A program made the position numbers and the translations under genes. From contig JAFCGC010000007.1 in NCBI GenBank assembly GCA_017608305.1, positions 1-36,206 on the forward strand: a DNA stretch of 36,206 bases, given 5' to 3'. Positions within the stretch are counted from its first letter, which is position 1, and every line of letters begins with the position of its first letter. Source of the DNA: Candidatus Pacearchaeota archaeon. GTDB lineage: Archaea > Nanobdellota > Nanobdellia > Pacearchaeales > GW2011-AR1. The notes beneath the pieces were generated by a model, which was not told where the DNA came from, did no database searches, and saw only the letters and a list, made by a program, of their open reading frames with translations. Positions 8,025 to 16,194 of the stretch are shown here, one piece after another.

Positions 8025-9170
8025 TCATCCTACTAAAGGGGATATTTTCCTTAATTTTTCAATAATCTTTTTTATTTTTTCTAAAAAATATTCAATTTCT
8101 TCATCTGTAGTGTATTTACTTATGCTTACTCTAATTGAACTATTTGATTGAAGAGATTCTAATCCTATTGCTTTTAACACATGACTTGATTTAAGGGTGT
8201 TAGAAGCGCATGCAGAACCTGTTGAAGTGCAAATTCCTTCATTTTCTAAATAACCTCCAACAGCTTCTCCTTCAATATTATTAAAAGATACATTAATATT
8301 ATTGCATAATCTATTTTCTTTAGGGCCGTTTAGAGTAACATTTGGAATTTTTAATAAATTTTCAATTATTTTATCTCTCATTTCAGCTATTTTTTTAACA
8401 TCTTTTGAATTAGCAATATCAACTGATTTTGCAAAACCCACAATTCCAGGAATATTTTCTGTTCCACTTCTTAAATTTCTTTCATGCCCTCCTCCATGTG
8501 CTAAGGGAACAATTTTAGTATTTCTTCTTAAATATAATGCACCTACTCCTTTTGGCCCGTGAATTTTATGGGCATTTAAGGTAACTAAATCTAAATTCAT
8601 TTTTTTTACATTAAGATTAACTTTTGTAAAACTCTGGCAAGCATCTGTATGAAATAAAATATTTTTTTCTTTACAAATTTTACCAATTGATTCTAAATCT
8701 TGAATTGTTCCAATTTCATTGTTTCCATGTATAATTGTTACAAGAATTGTTTTATCTGTTATTGTCTTTTTCAAATCTTCTAAATTAATAAATCCCTCTT
8801 TATCTACATCTAAATAAGTTACTTTAACACCTTGTTTTTCTAGCCATTCACATGTTCTTAAAATACAATCATGTTCTATTTTTGTTGTAATTATGTGGTT
8901 TTTTTCAGGATAATTAGCAAAAAACAATCCTTTAAGAGCAAAATTATTTGATTCTGTTCCTCCAGAAGTAAAAATTATTTCGTCTCTCTTTGCATTTATG
9001 GATTTTGCGATTGTTTTTCTTGCTTTTTCCATTGCATGTTTTGCTTGTTTACCTATTTCATGCGCAGACGATGCATTTCCATATTTTTCATCAAAATATG
9101 GTTGGATTTCTTTTATTACCTTTTCATCTACTTGAGTTGTTGCTGCATTATCAAAATATATTTTTTTCAT
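8025..9170 (-). CDS. iscS: Cysteine desulfurase IscS/NifS
   Basis: MKKIYFDNAATTQVDEKV, NAHKIHGPKGVGALY (PLP Lys), STGSACASNTLKSSHVLKAIG (catalytic Cys). Confidence 0.96.
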   Translation of the reverse strand: MKKIYFDNAATTQVDEKVIKEIQPYFDEKYGNASSAHEIGKQAKHAMEKARKTIAKSINAKRDEIIFTSGGTESNNFALKGLFFANYPEKNHIITTKIEHDCILRTCEWLEKQGVKVTYLDVDKEGFINLEDLKKTITDKTILVTIIHGNNEIGTIQDLESIGKICKEKNILFHTDACQSFTKVNLNVKKMNLDLVTLNAHKIHGPKGVGALYLRRNTKIVPLAHGGGHERNLRSGTENIPGIVGFAKSVDIANSKDVKKIAEMRDKIIENLLKIPNVTLNGPKENRLCNNINVSFNNIEGEAVGGYLENEGICTSTGSACASNTLKSSHVLKAIGLESLQSNSSIRVSISKYTTDEEIEYFLEKIKKIIEKLRKISPLVG

Positions 9171-9475
9171 TTGTGTTTACAATATTTACATTTATGTTTA
9201 TCTATAATCTTAAGCATCGGAAGAATTGTAGTTTTATTTAAAAAATAAATTCTTGATTTTCCTTTTTGTTTATAGTCAACTATATTACAGGATTTTAAAG
9301 CTGCTAAAGCATGAGAAAGTTTACTTTGTTCAATTTTAAGTTTTTCAGCCAATTCTGTTACAGAACTTTGTTTTTCTTTTAAGGCAGAGATTATTTTTGT
9401 TCTAATAGGATTAGCTAGATTTCTAAAAAACACATGGTAACTCTTAAACCCACATTTAGATGCATTATATTTCAT
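9167..9475 (-). CDS. ArsR-family transcriptional regulator with Cys-containing termini
   Basis: LANPIRTKIISALKEKQSSVTELAEKLKIEQSKLSHALAALKSCNIVDYKQKGKSRIYFL; N-term C8, tail KCKYCKHK; ATGA overlap with iscS. Confidence 0.85.
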   Translation of the reverse strand: MKYNASKCGFKSYHVFFRNLANPIRTKIISALKEKQSSVTELAEKLKIEQSKLSHALAALKSCNIVDYKQKGKSRIYFLNKTTILPMLKIIDKHKCKYCKHK

Positions 9476-9504
9476 ATGAAACCTTATTCATATGTCTTTA
9501 TAAA
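9471..9504 (-). promoter_or_regulatory. TATA box and candidate operator for the arsR-isc operon
   Basis: TTTATAAA 9497-9504 about 25 nt upstream of the start codon; palindrome TTCATATGAA (9471-9480) and repeat TTCATATG (9487-9494) lie between them. Confidence 0.55.
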
Positions 9505-9588
9505 TGTTGTGTATCATTTGTAAGGGGTAGAATTACAACGCTTGGCGTGGGCATGAGATTTAAATACATAGATCTCTAGGAAAAGCAT

Positions 9589-10773
9589 ATGGGTATATTT
9601 GATTTAATTAAAAAACTAATTAGGGAAAATAAAGCTGAAGAAATTGCTATCGAAAAACTAACTTTTTCTGACATTGGAAATTGGATTGAAAATAAAATTA
9701 AAGAAAAAGAGCTTAAACAAAATGAAATTATATTAATAATTAATGATAAAATTGATAAGCATAATAATGAGCTAAATAAAAAAATAAAAATCTTGAAGGG
9801 TTTTGATGTTGAAGCAAAAAAAGAAAAAGATAAAATTAAGGAAATTGTAAATCATAGTAGAAAAGATTATATTGAATCCTTTGAAAATTTCTTGGAAAAA
9901 TTAAATAATCTAGAGATAAATGGTCTTGAGGACTCTATGAAAAAGATAAATAAAATTTTTTTTGATTTTAGTAAAAGTTCATATAAGAATTATGAAAGAG
10001 CTACGATATTAATTGGAAAAGAAATGGCGAGTATAAAAGATGGTGTAAGAGTTTTTTCTAAAGACCTATTGAAAACATATGAAGAAAATAAAGATGTTAC
10101 GGATTATTTTAAAACAATTTTACAAATTAAATCAAAATATCAAAATATTAACACAGTTGATAACATTCTTGATAAAATTATTGAAACAAAATCAGATTTG
10201 GATAAAAAAATAAGCGAGAAAGAAAAAGAAAACAGAATTTTAAAGGAAAATGTGGAGGAAATTAAGAAAAGCCAAAATTATTTGGATCATTTGGCAACTC
10301 AAAAAAAGATAGAATACTTGAAAGAAGAATCAAAAAATGATGTTTTGGCATTAAAACAGCTCCTTGATTTTAAAGCATTAGCTAATTTCTTTCATATAAA
10401 CCAGGAACAAATAAAAATAGTTAAAGAGCATCGAGAAAATTTTTATACACACTTTATAGAAGACGATGGAAAATCAATTATAGGTTTGTTAGATGAATCT
10501 AAATTAAACAATGATAAAATAGTAGAAAAAATAAAAGAAATATATTCTAAACTAGATGAAACAAAAAATCATGAACAAGAAATAAAAAAAGATAAAACCC
10601 AAGAAATATACCCTAAAATAAAAGAAGTTGTATTAGAAATTGATTATCTAAAAATAGAGAAGGTTAAAGAAGAAAAAAGAGATGGAAAGCTTAGAACAAA
10701 TAAGGAAGAATTGATCAATTCATTAAAACAAGATCTTGATAAAATGAATGTGGAATTTATCCTCCAACCGTGA
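9589..10773 (+). CDS. Long coiled-coil protein, unknown
   Basis: 394 aa Lys/Glu-rich heptad-like ORF. Confidence 0.75.
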   Translation: MGIFDLIKKLIRENKAEEIAIEKLTFSDIGNWIENKIKEKELKQNEIILIINDKIDKHNNELNKKIKILKGFDVEAKKEKDKIKEIVNHSRKDYIESFENFLEKLNNLEINGLEDSMKKINKIFFDFSKSSYKNYERATILIGKEMASIKDGVRVFSKDLLKTYEENKDVTDYFKTILQIKSKYQNINTVDNILDKIIETKSDLDKKISEKEKENRILKENVEEIKKSQNYLDHLATQKKIEYLKEESKNDVLALKQLLDFKALANFFHINQEQIKIVKEHRENFYTHFIEDDGKSIIGLLDESKLNNDKIVEKIKEIYSKLDETKNHEQEIKKDKTQEIYPKIKEVVLEIDYLKIEKVKEEKRDGKLRTNKEELINSLKQDLDKMNVEFILQP

Positions 10774-10806
10774 ACATATATAAAATAAGGGGAAAAAATA
10801 AAAAAA

Positions 10807-11544
10807 TTATTTGATTTTGAAAATTGCTGTGACTCTTGCTGAAATTTCTTGCTCACCTGGTTGGATATTTGTTGTTTCTGCTTTTGCAACTTGTGCGTCT
10901 TCTAACATTCCAGAACCACTATAAGCTCTCCAAGGTGTGTAATAGAAATTCTCATCAGATACTGAAACAAGTTTTCCTAAATCTTTGTCTAAACCTTCTG
11001 CTAAAGCTTGTGCCTTTATTTTTGCGTCTTCTGCAGCAAGTTTTATTGCTTCTGCCTTATATTGGTTTTCTTTTTCTTGACTAAGCTCAAAATTAATATA
11101 ACTTATTCCTGCACCTGCATCAACACCTGCATCAATAACTTTTCCAATATCATCTAAATCATCTGTTGACATTTCCACAACAATTGAGTGACTAGCCTTA
11201 TACCCTATTAATTCTCTTTCCCTGTCTTTCCAGCTATATTCAGGATAAATATTGAAGTTTTGAGTTTGTATGTCTTTTCTTTCAAAACCTTTTTTCACAA
11301 CAGCTGTTATTAAATCATCTACAATTTCTGCATTCTCATCCTTTGCTTCTTGACTTGTATCTGCTGAAGTCTCTACATTAAAATACACTTTAACTAGATC
11401 AGGAATAACTTCCACTGTTGCTTGCCCGTTTCCTGTGATGGTGTTACTTGAAGGAACTAATGAGGAAAACGCGGTATAACCTATTGATGTTACTACAACA
11501 ATTCCAATAACAATTATGAGTGTTATTTGAACTGATTTTTCCAT
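10807..11544 (-). CDS. SIMPL-domain (DUF541) protein
   Basis: TITGNGQATVEVIPDLVKVYFNVETSADTSQEAKDENAEIVDDLITAVVKKG.RKDIQTQNFNIYPEY. Confidence 0.9.
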   Translation of the reverse strand: MEKSVQITLIIVIGIVVVTSIGYTAFSSLVPSSNTITGNGQATVEVIPDLVKVYFNVETSADTSQEAKDENAEIVDDLITAVVKKGFERKDIQTQNFNIYPEYSWKDRERELIGYKASHSIVVEMSTDDLDDIGKVIDAGVDAGAGISYINFELSQEKENQYKAEAIKLAAEDAKIKAQALAEGLDKDLGKLVSVSDENFYYTPWRAYSGSGMLEDAQVAKAETTNIQPGEQEISARVTAIFKIK

Positions 11545-12153
11545 TTACTTACTAAACCTCCTTACAATTAAATAAATTAATAATCCTGCTAAAATTCCTC
11601 CAAGAATCCAAAAAAAGATAGGAGATTGAACTGCTGTTATGGCTCCTGTTTCCATAGCTGTTTCTGCAACAGATTCTGCAAATACTTCTGCGTCTTTTGA
11701 AGCTACAGCAATTTCTGGTAATGTTTGTGTACCTGCCCTAGTAAGAGAATTTGCAGTTTGTTGTGCCCCCATATAAAAGTGTCTTATAATTATTCCTCCG
11801 ATACCAGATACAAGTGCAACAGGCAGAATATTTTTTATTCCAGAAACTACTTTTGATTTAGGAGAAATTATAATTGATTTATTAGAAACCTTATACATTG
11901 ATATTTTTTTACCTTTTTTACTCCAAAAAAAGTTTTTTGTTTTTTCAATGATTCCAGAATTCAAAAGTTTTTTTAGATTATATTCAACTGTATTAATTGG
12001 GAGTTTTAGTGCATCTGCAATATCTTTTTCAGATGCTTCTTTAATTTCAGATAAAAAATCAATGATTTTTTTACATGTTTTATTTCCTAATATTCCTGAA
12101 AGATTTTTTGCTCTTTCATCATCCATTGAAAATAAAAGGTATTTTTTTGCCAT
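11545..12153 (-). CDS. Winged-helix transcriptional regulator with C-terminal TM segments
   Basis: SEIKEASEKDIADALKLPINTVEYNLKKLLNSGIIEKTK; hydrophobic C-terminus. Confidence 0.75.
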   Translation of the reverse strand: MAKKYLLFSMDDERAKNLSGILGNKTCKKIIDFLSEIKEASEKDIADALKLPINTVEYNLKKLLNSGIIEKTKNFFWSKKGKKISMYKVSNKSIIISPKSKVVSGIKNILPVALVSGIGGIIIRHFYMGAQQTANSLTRAGTQTLPEIAVASKDAEVFAESVAETAMETGAITAVQSPIFFWILGGILAGLLIYLIVRRFSK

Positions 12154-12231
12154 GAAATTTACAAGAAAATGTTATTTATAAATGCGGCGAAGAGTTCAAT
12201 TTTGTTTGAAGTTATTGTATAAATTAGGACT

Positions 12232-12591
12232 TTAATTAGTCAAACCCATATTTTCCAATCTCTTTTTAATTCTATATCGTTTTACTCTTAATTGATTTTT
12301 TTCTGAACCTTCAGAAATATTTTCCCACAAATGATCTAACTGATCTTTAGAATATTTAACTTTCATTTCTTTAAGTTGGTCTAAATAATCATCAACCAAC
12401 CATTGATCACTGCTAGCTAAAGTAATATAATTTCCTTTTGGAATTTGAGCTAAAAGTTTTAAATCATCATCTAGTTCATCATTCAATCTTTCTTGAATAG
12501 TTCCACTTGCATAGTTTATTATTTTCCTTTCAAGGTAGATAAGAGGTATGGAAAAAATTCCCGTGAGGATTAATAAACTATCTATATCCAT
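12232..12591 (-). CDS. Hypothetical protein with N-terminal TM
   Basis: 119 aa ORF. Confidence 0.6.
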   Translation of the reverse strand: MDIDSLLILTGIFSIPLIYLERKIINYASGTIQERLNDELDDDLKLLAQIPKGNYITLASSDQWLVDDYLDQLKEMKVKYSKDQLDHLWENISEGSEKNQLRVKRYRIKKRLENMGLTN

Positions 12592-12640
12592 TTTTCAAAA
12601 ACTAAACAAACATTTAAATAAATTTGTATTAAATAAGAAC

Positions 12641-13456
12641 ATGAACCCCCAACAAAAAGTCAAACAAACAATCAGAAAATATAAACTAATCAATAAATCT
12701 GATAAAGTTTTAGTTGCACTTTCAGGAGGAAAAGATTCAACACTGGTAGGTTATTTATTGTATAAGTTAGGGTATCGAATTGAAGGATTTCATATTAATC
12801 TAAGGCTTGGGAATTATAGTATTAAATGTGAGAAAGTTGTTAGAAAATTATGTGAAGATTTAGGAATTAAACTTCATGTTTATGATTTTAAAAAAGAACA
12901 CGGGTCAAGTATGTGCTTTCATAGGATAACAATTCAATCTAAAAAATCCTTGAAAAATTGTGCTGTATGTGGGGTTATTAAAAAATATATTTTAAACAAA
13001 GAAGCTCGTAAACTCAAAGCTTCCAAAATTGCAACAGGACATCATTTAGACGATGAATCTCAAACTTTTTTGTTAAATATACTCAAAGGGGCCCTTCAAT
13101 TAAGTTCTAATACAGGTCCAATTACAAAAAATATTCCAGATAAAAAATTTATCCCAAGAATAAAACCTTTATTTTATATTCCTGAGAATGAAATAAGAAA
13201 GTTCACTAAAATGAAAAAACTTCCTGTGATTTATGAAAAATGTCCATGTGCATTTGATTCTTATAGATTACAAGTCAGGAAGTTTTTTGAAAAATTAAGT
13301 AATAAAGATAAAAACAATATCATTAAGAATTTTGAAAAAATATTACCTTTATTAGAAAAAAACAAAATTTCAAAAATTAATTATTGTGAAATGTGTGGAG
13401 AACCTTCTAGAAAAAAAATTTGTAAAAGATGTGAATTATTAAAACTGAAGAATTGA
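12641..13456 (+). CDS. TtuA/TtcA-like tRNA thiolation ATPase
   Basis: LVALSGGKDSTLVGYLLYKLGY PP-loop, CAVCGVIKKYILN, ATGHHLDDESQTFLLN, C-terminal Zn-ribbon; Met at 12641 preferred over 12548. Confidence 0.88.
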   Translation: MNPQQKVKQTIRKYKLINKSDKVLVALSGGKDSTLVGYLLYKLGYRIEGFHINLRLGNYSIKCEKVVRKLCEDLGIKLHVYDFKKEHGSSMCFHRITIQSKKSLKNCAVCGVIKKYILNKEARKLKASKIATGHHLDDESQTFLLNILKGALQLSSNTGPITKNIPDKKFIPRIKPLFYIPENEIRKFTKMKKLPVIYEKCPCAFDSYRLQVRKFFEKLSNKDKNNIIKNFEKILPLLEKNKISKINYCEMCGEPSRKKICKRCELLKLKN

Positions 13457-14557
13457 TTACTTTAAATCGTCTAACCAAGCTGCATTTTTTGTTAATTTCT
13501 TTTTAAAAAATCTACTTTTGTTTTTTGGATCTTTAGCTTCATTATATTTAAGAAAAATTTCATCTTTTAGAATTCCAAGAATTTCTATTTTTCCTGTTTT
13601 ATGAGCCATACAATATTTGAATCTTTTTGAATGACCATCTAAATTCTTTTTTGCATCTTCAACAATTTTTAACCCTTTTTCTAAAGTAATTTGAAAATGT
13701 TTTTTTACTCTACTCACTGGTCTACATTGAAAAATATAATAAGGATTTATTCCAATTCCAACTAATTTTTTCATTAAATCTTCTAAAATTTTTGAATTGT
13801 CATTAACTCCTTTAAGTAAAACTGTTTGATTATTAATTGCTAATCCTGCATCTTTTAGACATTGTATTGCCCTAATAGACTCTAGAGTTATTTCAGTAGG
13901 ATGATTAAAATGAGTTACAATAAAGATTGGCCTTATTTTTCTAGAATAATCTCTTAAAAGATTTAGCAACTCTTTATCCTGATAAATTCTCCTAGGTAAA
14001 ACAATTGGAACTCTTGAACCAAACCTAATATATTTTAAATGTTTTATTGGAGCAACTTTGTCTAAAAATTGTTTAATAATTTCTGTTTTTAAAACAAGAG
14101 GATCTCCTCCACTAATTAAAACATTATCTATTTCTTTATGTTTTTTTATGTAATCAATTGCTTCATCAAAAATACTGAGAATTTCTTTAGAAGGAAGTCC
14201 AACTAATCTTTTTCTAAAGCAGTGTCTACAATAAGCTGCACACCTATTTGTTGAAAGAATAAGGGCTGTTTCAGGATATTTGTGTTGAAGTCCAACTGTT
14301 TTTGTGTTTTCTGCTTCTCCACTTGTATCATATGAACCAGTTAAATCTAATTCATCAATAGAAGGAACAATAATTTGTCTTATTGGATCTTTTGGATCTT
14401 TTGGATCAATTAAAGAAAGATAATAACGAGTTATCCTAATTGGATGAATTTTTTCAATTTCTTTTAATTGTTTGTATTCCTTAGGACTTAGAGGAATAAA
14501 TTGCTTTAATTCTTCAACTGAATTTACAAAACTTTTGGGATTTATTTGACACACCAT
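13457..14557 (-). CDS. Lysine 2,3-aminomutase (KamA) family radical SAM protein
   Basis: CAAYCRHCFRKR (CxxxCxxC), YLSLIDPKDPKDPIRQIIVP, VLISGGDPL. Confidence 0.92.
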   Translation of the reverse strand: MVCQINPKSFVNSVEELKQFIPLSPKEYKQLKEIEKIHPIRITRYYLSLIDPKDPKDPIRQIIVPSIDELDLTGSYDTSGEAENTKTVGLQHKYPETALILSTNRCAAYCRHCFRKRLVGLPSKEILSIFDEAIDYIKKHKEIDNVLISGGDPLVLKTEIIKQFLDKVAPIKHLKYIRFGSRVPIVLPRRIYQDKELLNLLRDYSRKIRPIFIVTHFNHPTEITLESIRAIQCLKDAGLAINNQTVLLKGVNDNSKILEDLMKKLVGIGINPYYIFQCRPVSRVKKHFQITLEKGLKIVEDAKKNLDGHSKRFKYCMAHKTGKIEILGILKDEIFLKYNEAKDPKNKSRFFKKKLTKNAAWLDDLK

Positions 14558-14607
14558 AAAAATCCATCGATGAACTTACTTAAAAGTGTTTTGGTTTTAG
14601 ATTTAAA

Positions 14608-14877
14608 TTAATCTTCGTCTTGGAAATCAGGTTTTAATCTTCTATCTTTAGGATCAACTCTTTTTTCTTCTTCATAGTGATCAACTCCTATTTTTCCTCC
14701 AAAATTAGCATTTCTTTTTCCTGAAAAAGGAAATTCTTTATATGTAGAAACACCACATGCTCTTGCTGTTTTATAAAAATAATTGTGAGCATTTCTATAA
14801 TTCCCAACAAATATTTCTCCAGTTGCTTTCAAAAGTATTTTTTCTACAGCATTTTCTTTTCTTTTTTTTGATAACAT
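14608..14877 (-). CDS. Hypothetical protein
   Basis: 89 aa ORF. Confidence 0.6.
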   Translation of the reverse strand: MLSKKRKENAVEKILLKATGEIFVGNYRNAHNYFYKTARACGVSTYKEFPFSGKRNANFGGKIGVDHYEEEKRVDPKDRRLKPDFQDED

Positions 14878-14970
14878 TTTGATACCTTATTTATTAAATT
14901 TATTTAGCACAAGAAATGAGTCTCTTATTGACTTCTTATCTTTGCAGGAAATTATAATGAAAAAAGAGAT

Positions 14971-15219
14971 TTATAAATCTTTCTTATTTTTTTTCTTTTT
15001 TTGGGATTTTCCCATTTTTGAAAACACAAAGATGTAAAGTATTGGTAAAATTCCTATTGTGTTAACTAATGCGATCACAATAAACCATATTAGATGTTTA
15101 TTTTGAGCTGATTTCCATAATGCTACTAGCTTCCAAGCAGTTGACCATATCAATAATATTATGACGAGCCAAAAAGGAACACCTAAACTTGTTGCAAGTA
15201 TTGTAAAATAATTATCCAT
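14971..15219 (-). CDS. Small two-TM protein (DUF5652-like)
   Basis: LGVPFWLVIILLIWSTAWKLVALWKSAQNKHLIWFIVIALVNTIGILPILYIFVFSK. Confidence 0.72.
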   Translation of the reverse strand: MDNYFTILATSLGVPFWLVIILLIWSTAWKLVALWKSAQNKHLIWFIVIALVNTIGILPILYIFVFSKMGKSQKKKKNKKDL

Positions 15220-15227
15220 TTATCTCT

Positions 15228-15434
15228 TCAACCTTTTAATTTCTTGATTCTATTTTTTAATCTGAGAACTTCCTTTTCTTTTTTTATTTTATTTTTCAAT
15301 TTTTCTTTATGTTTTTTTAATTTCTTTTTCTCTAGTTCTAAATATTTTTCTGCTTTTTCAAGTCTTTCCAAGTCTTTCTTTAAAAGCTTTAAACATGGGC
15401 TAGAAAGTTCTGATTTTTTAGATTTTTTCTTCAT
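15228..15434 (-). CDS. Small Lys/Glu-rich coiled-coil protein
   Basis: 68 aa ORF, heptad-like composition. Confidence 0.45.
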   Translation of the reverse strand: MKKKSKKSELSSPCLKLLKKDLERLEKAEKYLELEKKKLKKHKEKLKNKIKKEKEVLRLKNRIKKLKG

Positions 15435-15510
15435 TTTCTACCTCTTTTTTATTGTAATAATTAAGGATTTTATATTTTTATAGTTTTTGATTTTGAAATG
15501 TAAACTTATT

Positions 15511-15526
15511 TGACAAGGCCTTGTCA
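15511..15526. promoter_or_regulatory. Perfect 16-bp palindrome TGACAAGGCCTTGTCA
   Basis: Direct reading, in divergent intergenic region upstream of nrdR. Confidence 0.5.
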
Positions 15527-15607
15527 CACCTCTAAAATAATCATAAATCTTTAAATACTAATTATCTTTTAATAAACAAGATTGTACAATTTATGGTAAT
15601 AAAGAGG

Positions 15608-15630
15608 TATATACATACAATATATTGTAT
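15608..15630 (+). promoter_or_regulatory. Candidate TATA element (TATATAC) and NrdR-box-like palindrome ATACAATATATTGTAT
   Basis: 16-bp perfect palindrome at 15615-15630 resembling the AT-rich bacterial NrdR box; adjoins TATATAC at 15609-15615. Confidence 0.5.
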
Positions 15631-15645
15631 ATTCATAAACTGTTG

Positions 15646-15755
15646 AGGTTTATCTGGTCCTTGAATGGATCTAAGCTTTGAGGTTTTATCTGAATCCCTC
15701 AGAGGCCACGTGAAAGATTCAGGGATGTTGGATCTAAAACCCGCAGGAGGTTTTA
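15646..15755 (+). ncRNA. Candidate structured cis-regulatory mRNA leader of nrdR-nrdJ
   Basis: P1 15646-15652/15672-15678 with 15656-15660/15667-15671; P2 15682-15688/15735-15741 with 15690-15696/15716-15722; alternative P3 15735-15741/15749-15755 occludes SD GGAGG (15746-15750). Confidence 0.5.
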
Positions 15756-16193
15756 ATGTTATGTTTATTTTGCGCACACAAGAAAACAAGAGTAACTGAT
15801 AAAAGACCTTCACCTGAAGGGATTCGTAGAAGAAGAGAATGTTTAAAGTGTAAAAAGAGATTTACAACATATGAAAAATATGGTAAAACAGACTTACATG
15901 TTATAAAAAAAGATGGAAAAAGGGAAATATTTGATTTAGATAAACTTGAATCAGGAATTCATAAGGCATTTGAAAAACGCCCTGTATCTCAAGAAAAAAT
16001 TAGTAAAATGATACTTGAGATTGAAGATCAATTAAGGAAAAAAGGGAAAAAAGAAATTAAAAGTACAACAATAGGAGAATTAGTCATGAAAAAAATAAAA
16101 AAATTAGATAATGTAGCTTATATTCGGTTTGCTTCTGTATATAGGGACTTCCAGGATATAAAAGATTTTAAACGTGAATTGAGAGATTTGTAA
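15756..16193 (+). CDS. nrdR: Transcriptional repressor NrdR (Zn-ribbon + ATP-cone)
   Basis: MLCLFCAHKKTRVTDKRPSPEGIRRRRECLKCKKRFTTYEK...VIKKDGKREIFDLDKLESGIHKAFEKRPVS. Confidence 0.94.
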   Translation: MLCLFCAHKKTRVTDKRPSPEGIRRRRECLKCKKRFTTYEKYGKTDLHVIKKDGKREIFDLDKLESGIHKAFEKRPVSQEKISKMILEIEDQLRKKGKKEIKSTTIGELVMKKIKKLDNVAYIRFASVYRDFQDIKDFKRELRDL

Positions 16194-16194
16194 G

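Noticed and set aside
8990-9248. Plus-strand ORFs antisense to iscS/arsR
   Set aside because: Complementary shadows of clearly identified genes
9518-9538. Inverted repeat TTGTAA-N9-TTACAA between arsR and the coiled-coil gene
   Set aside because: Short 6-bp AT-rich arms, plausible by chance
14381-14410. Tandem GGATCTTTTGGATCTTTTGGATC repeat
   Set aside because: Encodes DPKDPKDPIR, matching the normal conserved DPxDPxDPIR motif of KamA-family proteins
15646-15755. Known cobalamin riboswitch
   Set aside because: I could not find a convincing B12-box or the conserved core; kept only as an unclassified structured leader
15562-15813. Minus-strand ORF of 83 aa upstream of nrdR
   Set aside because: Overlaps nrdR and its regulatory leader; no recognisable protein features
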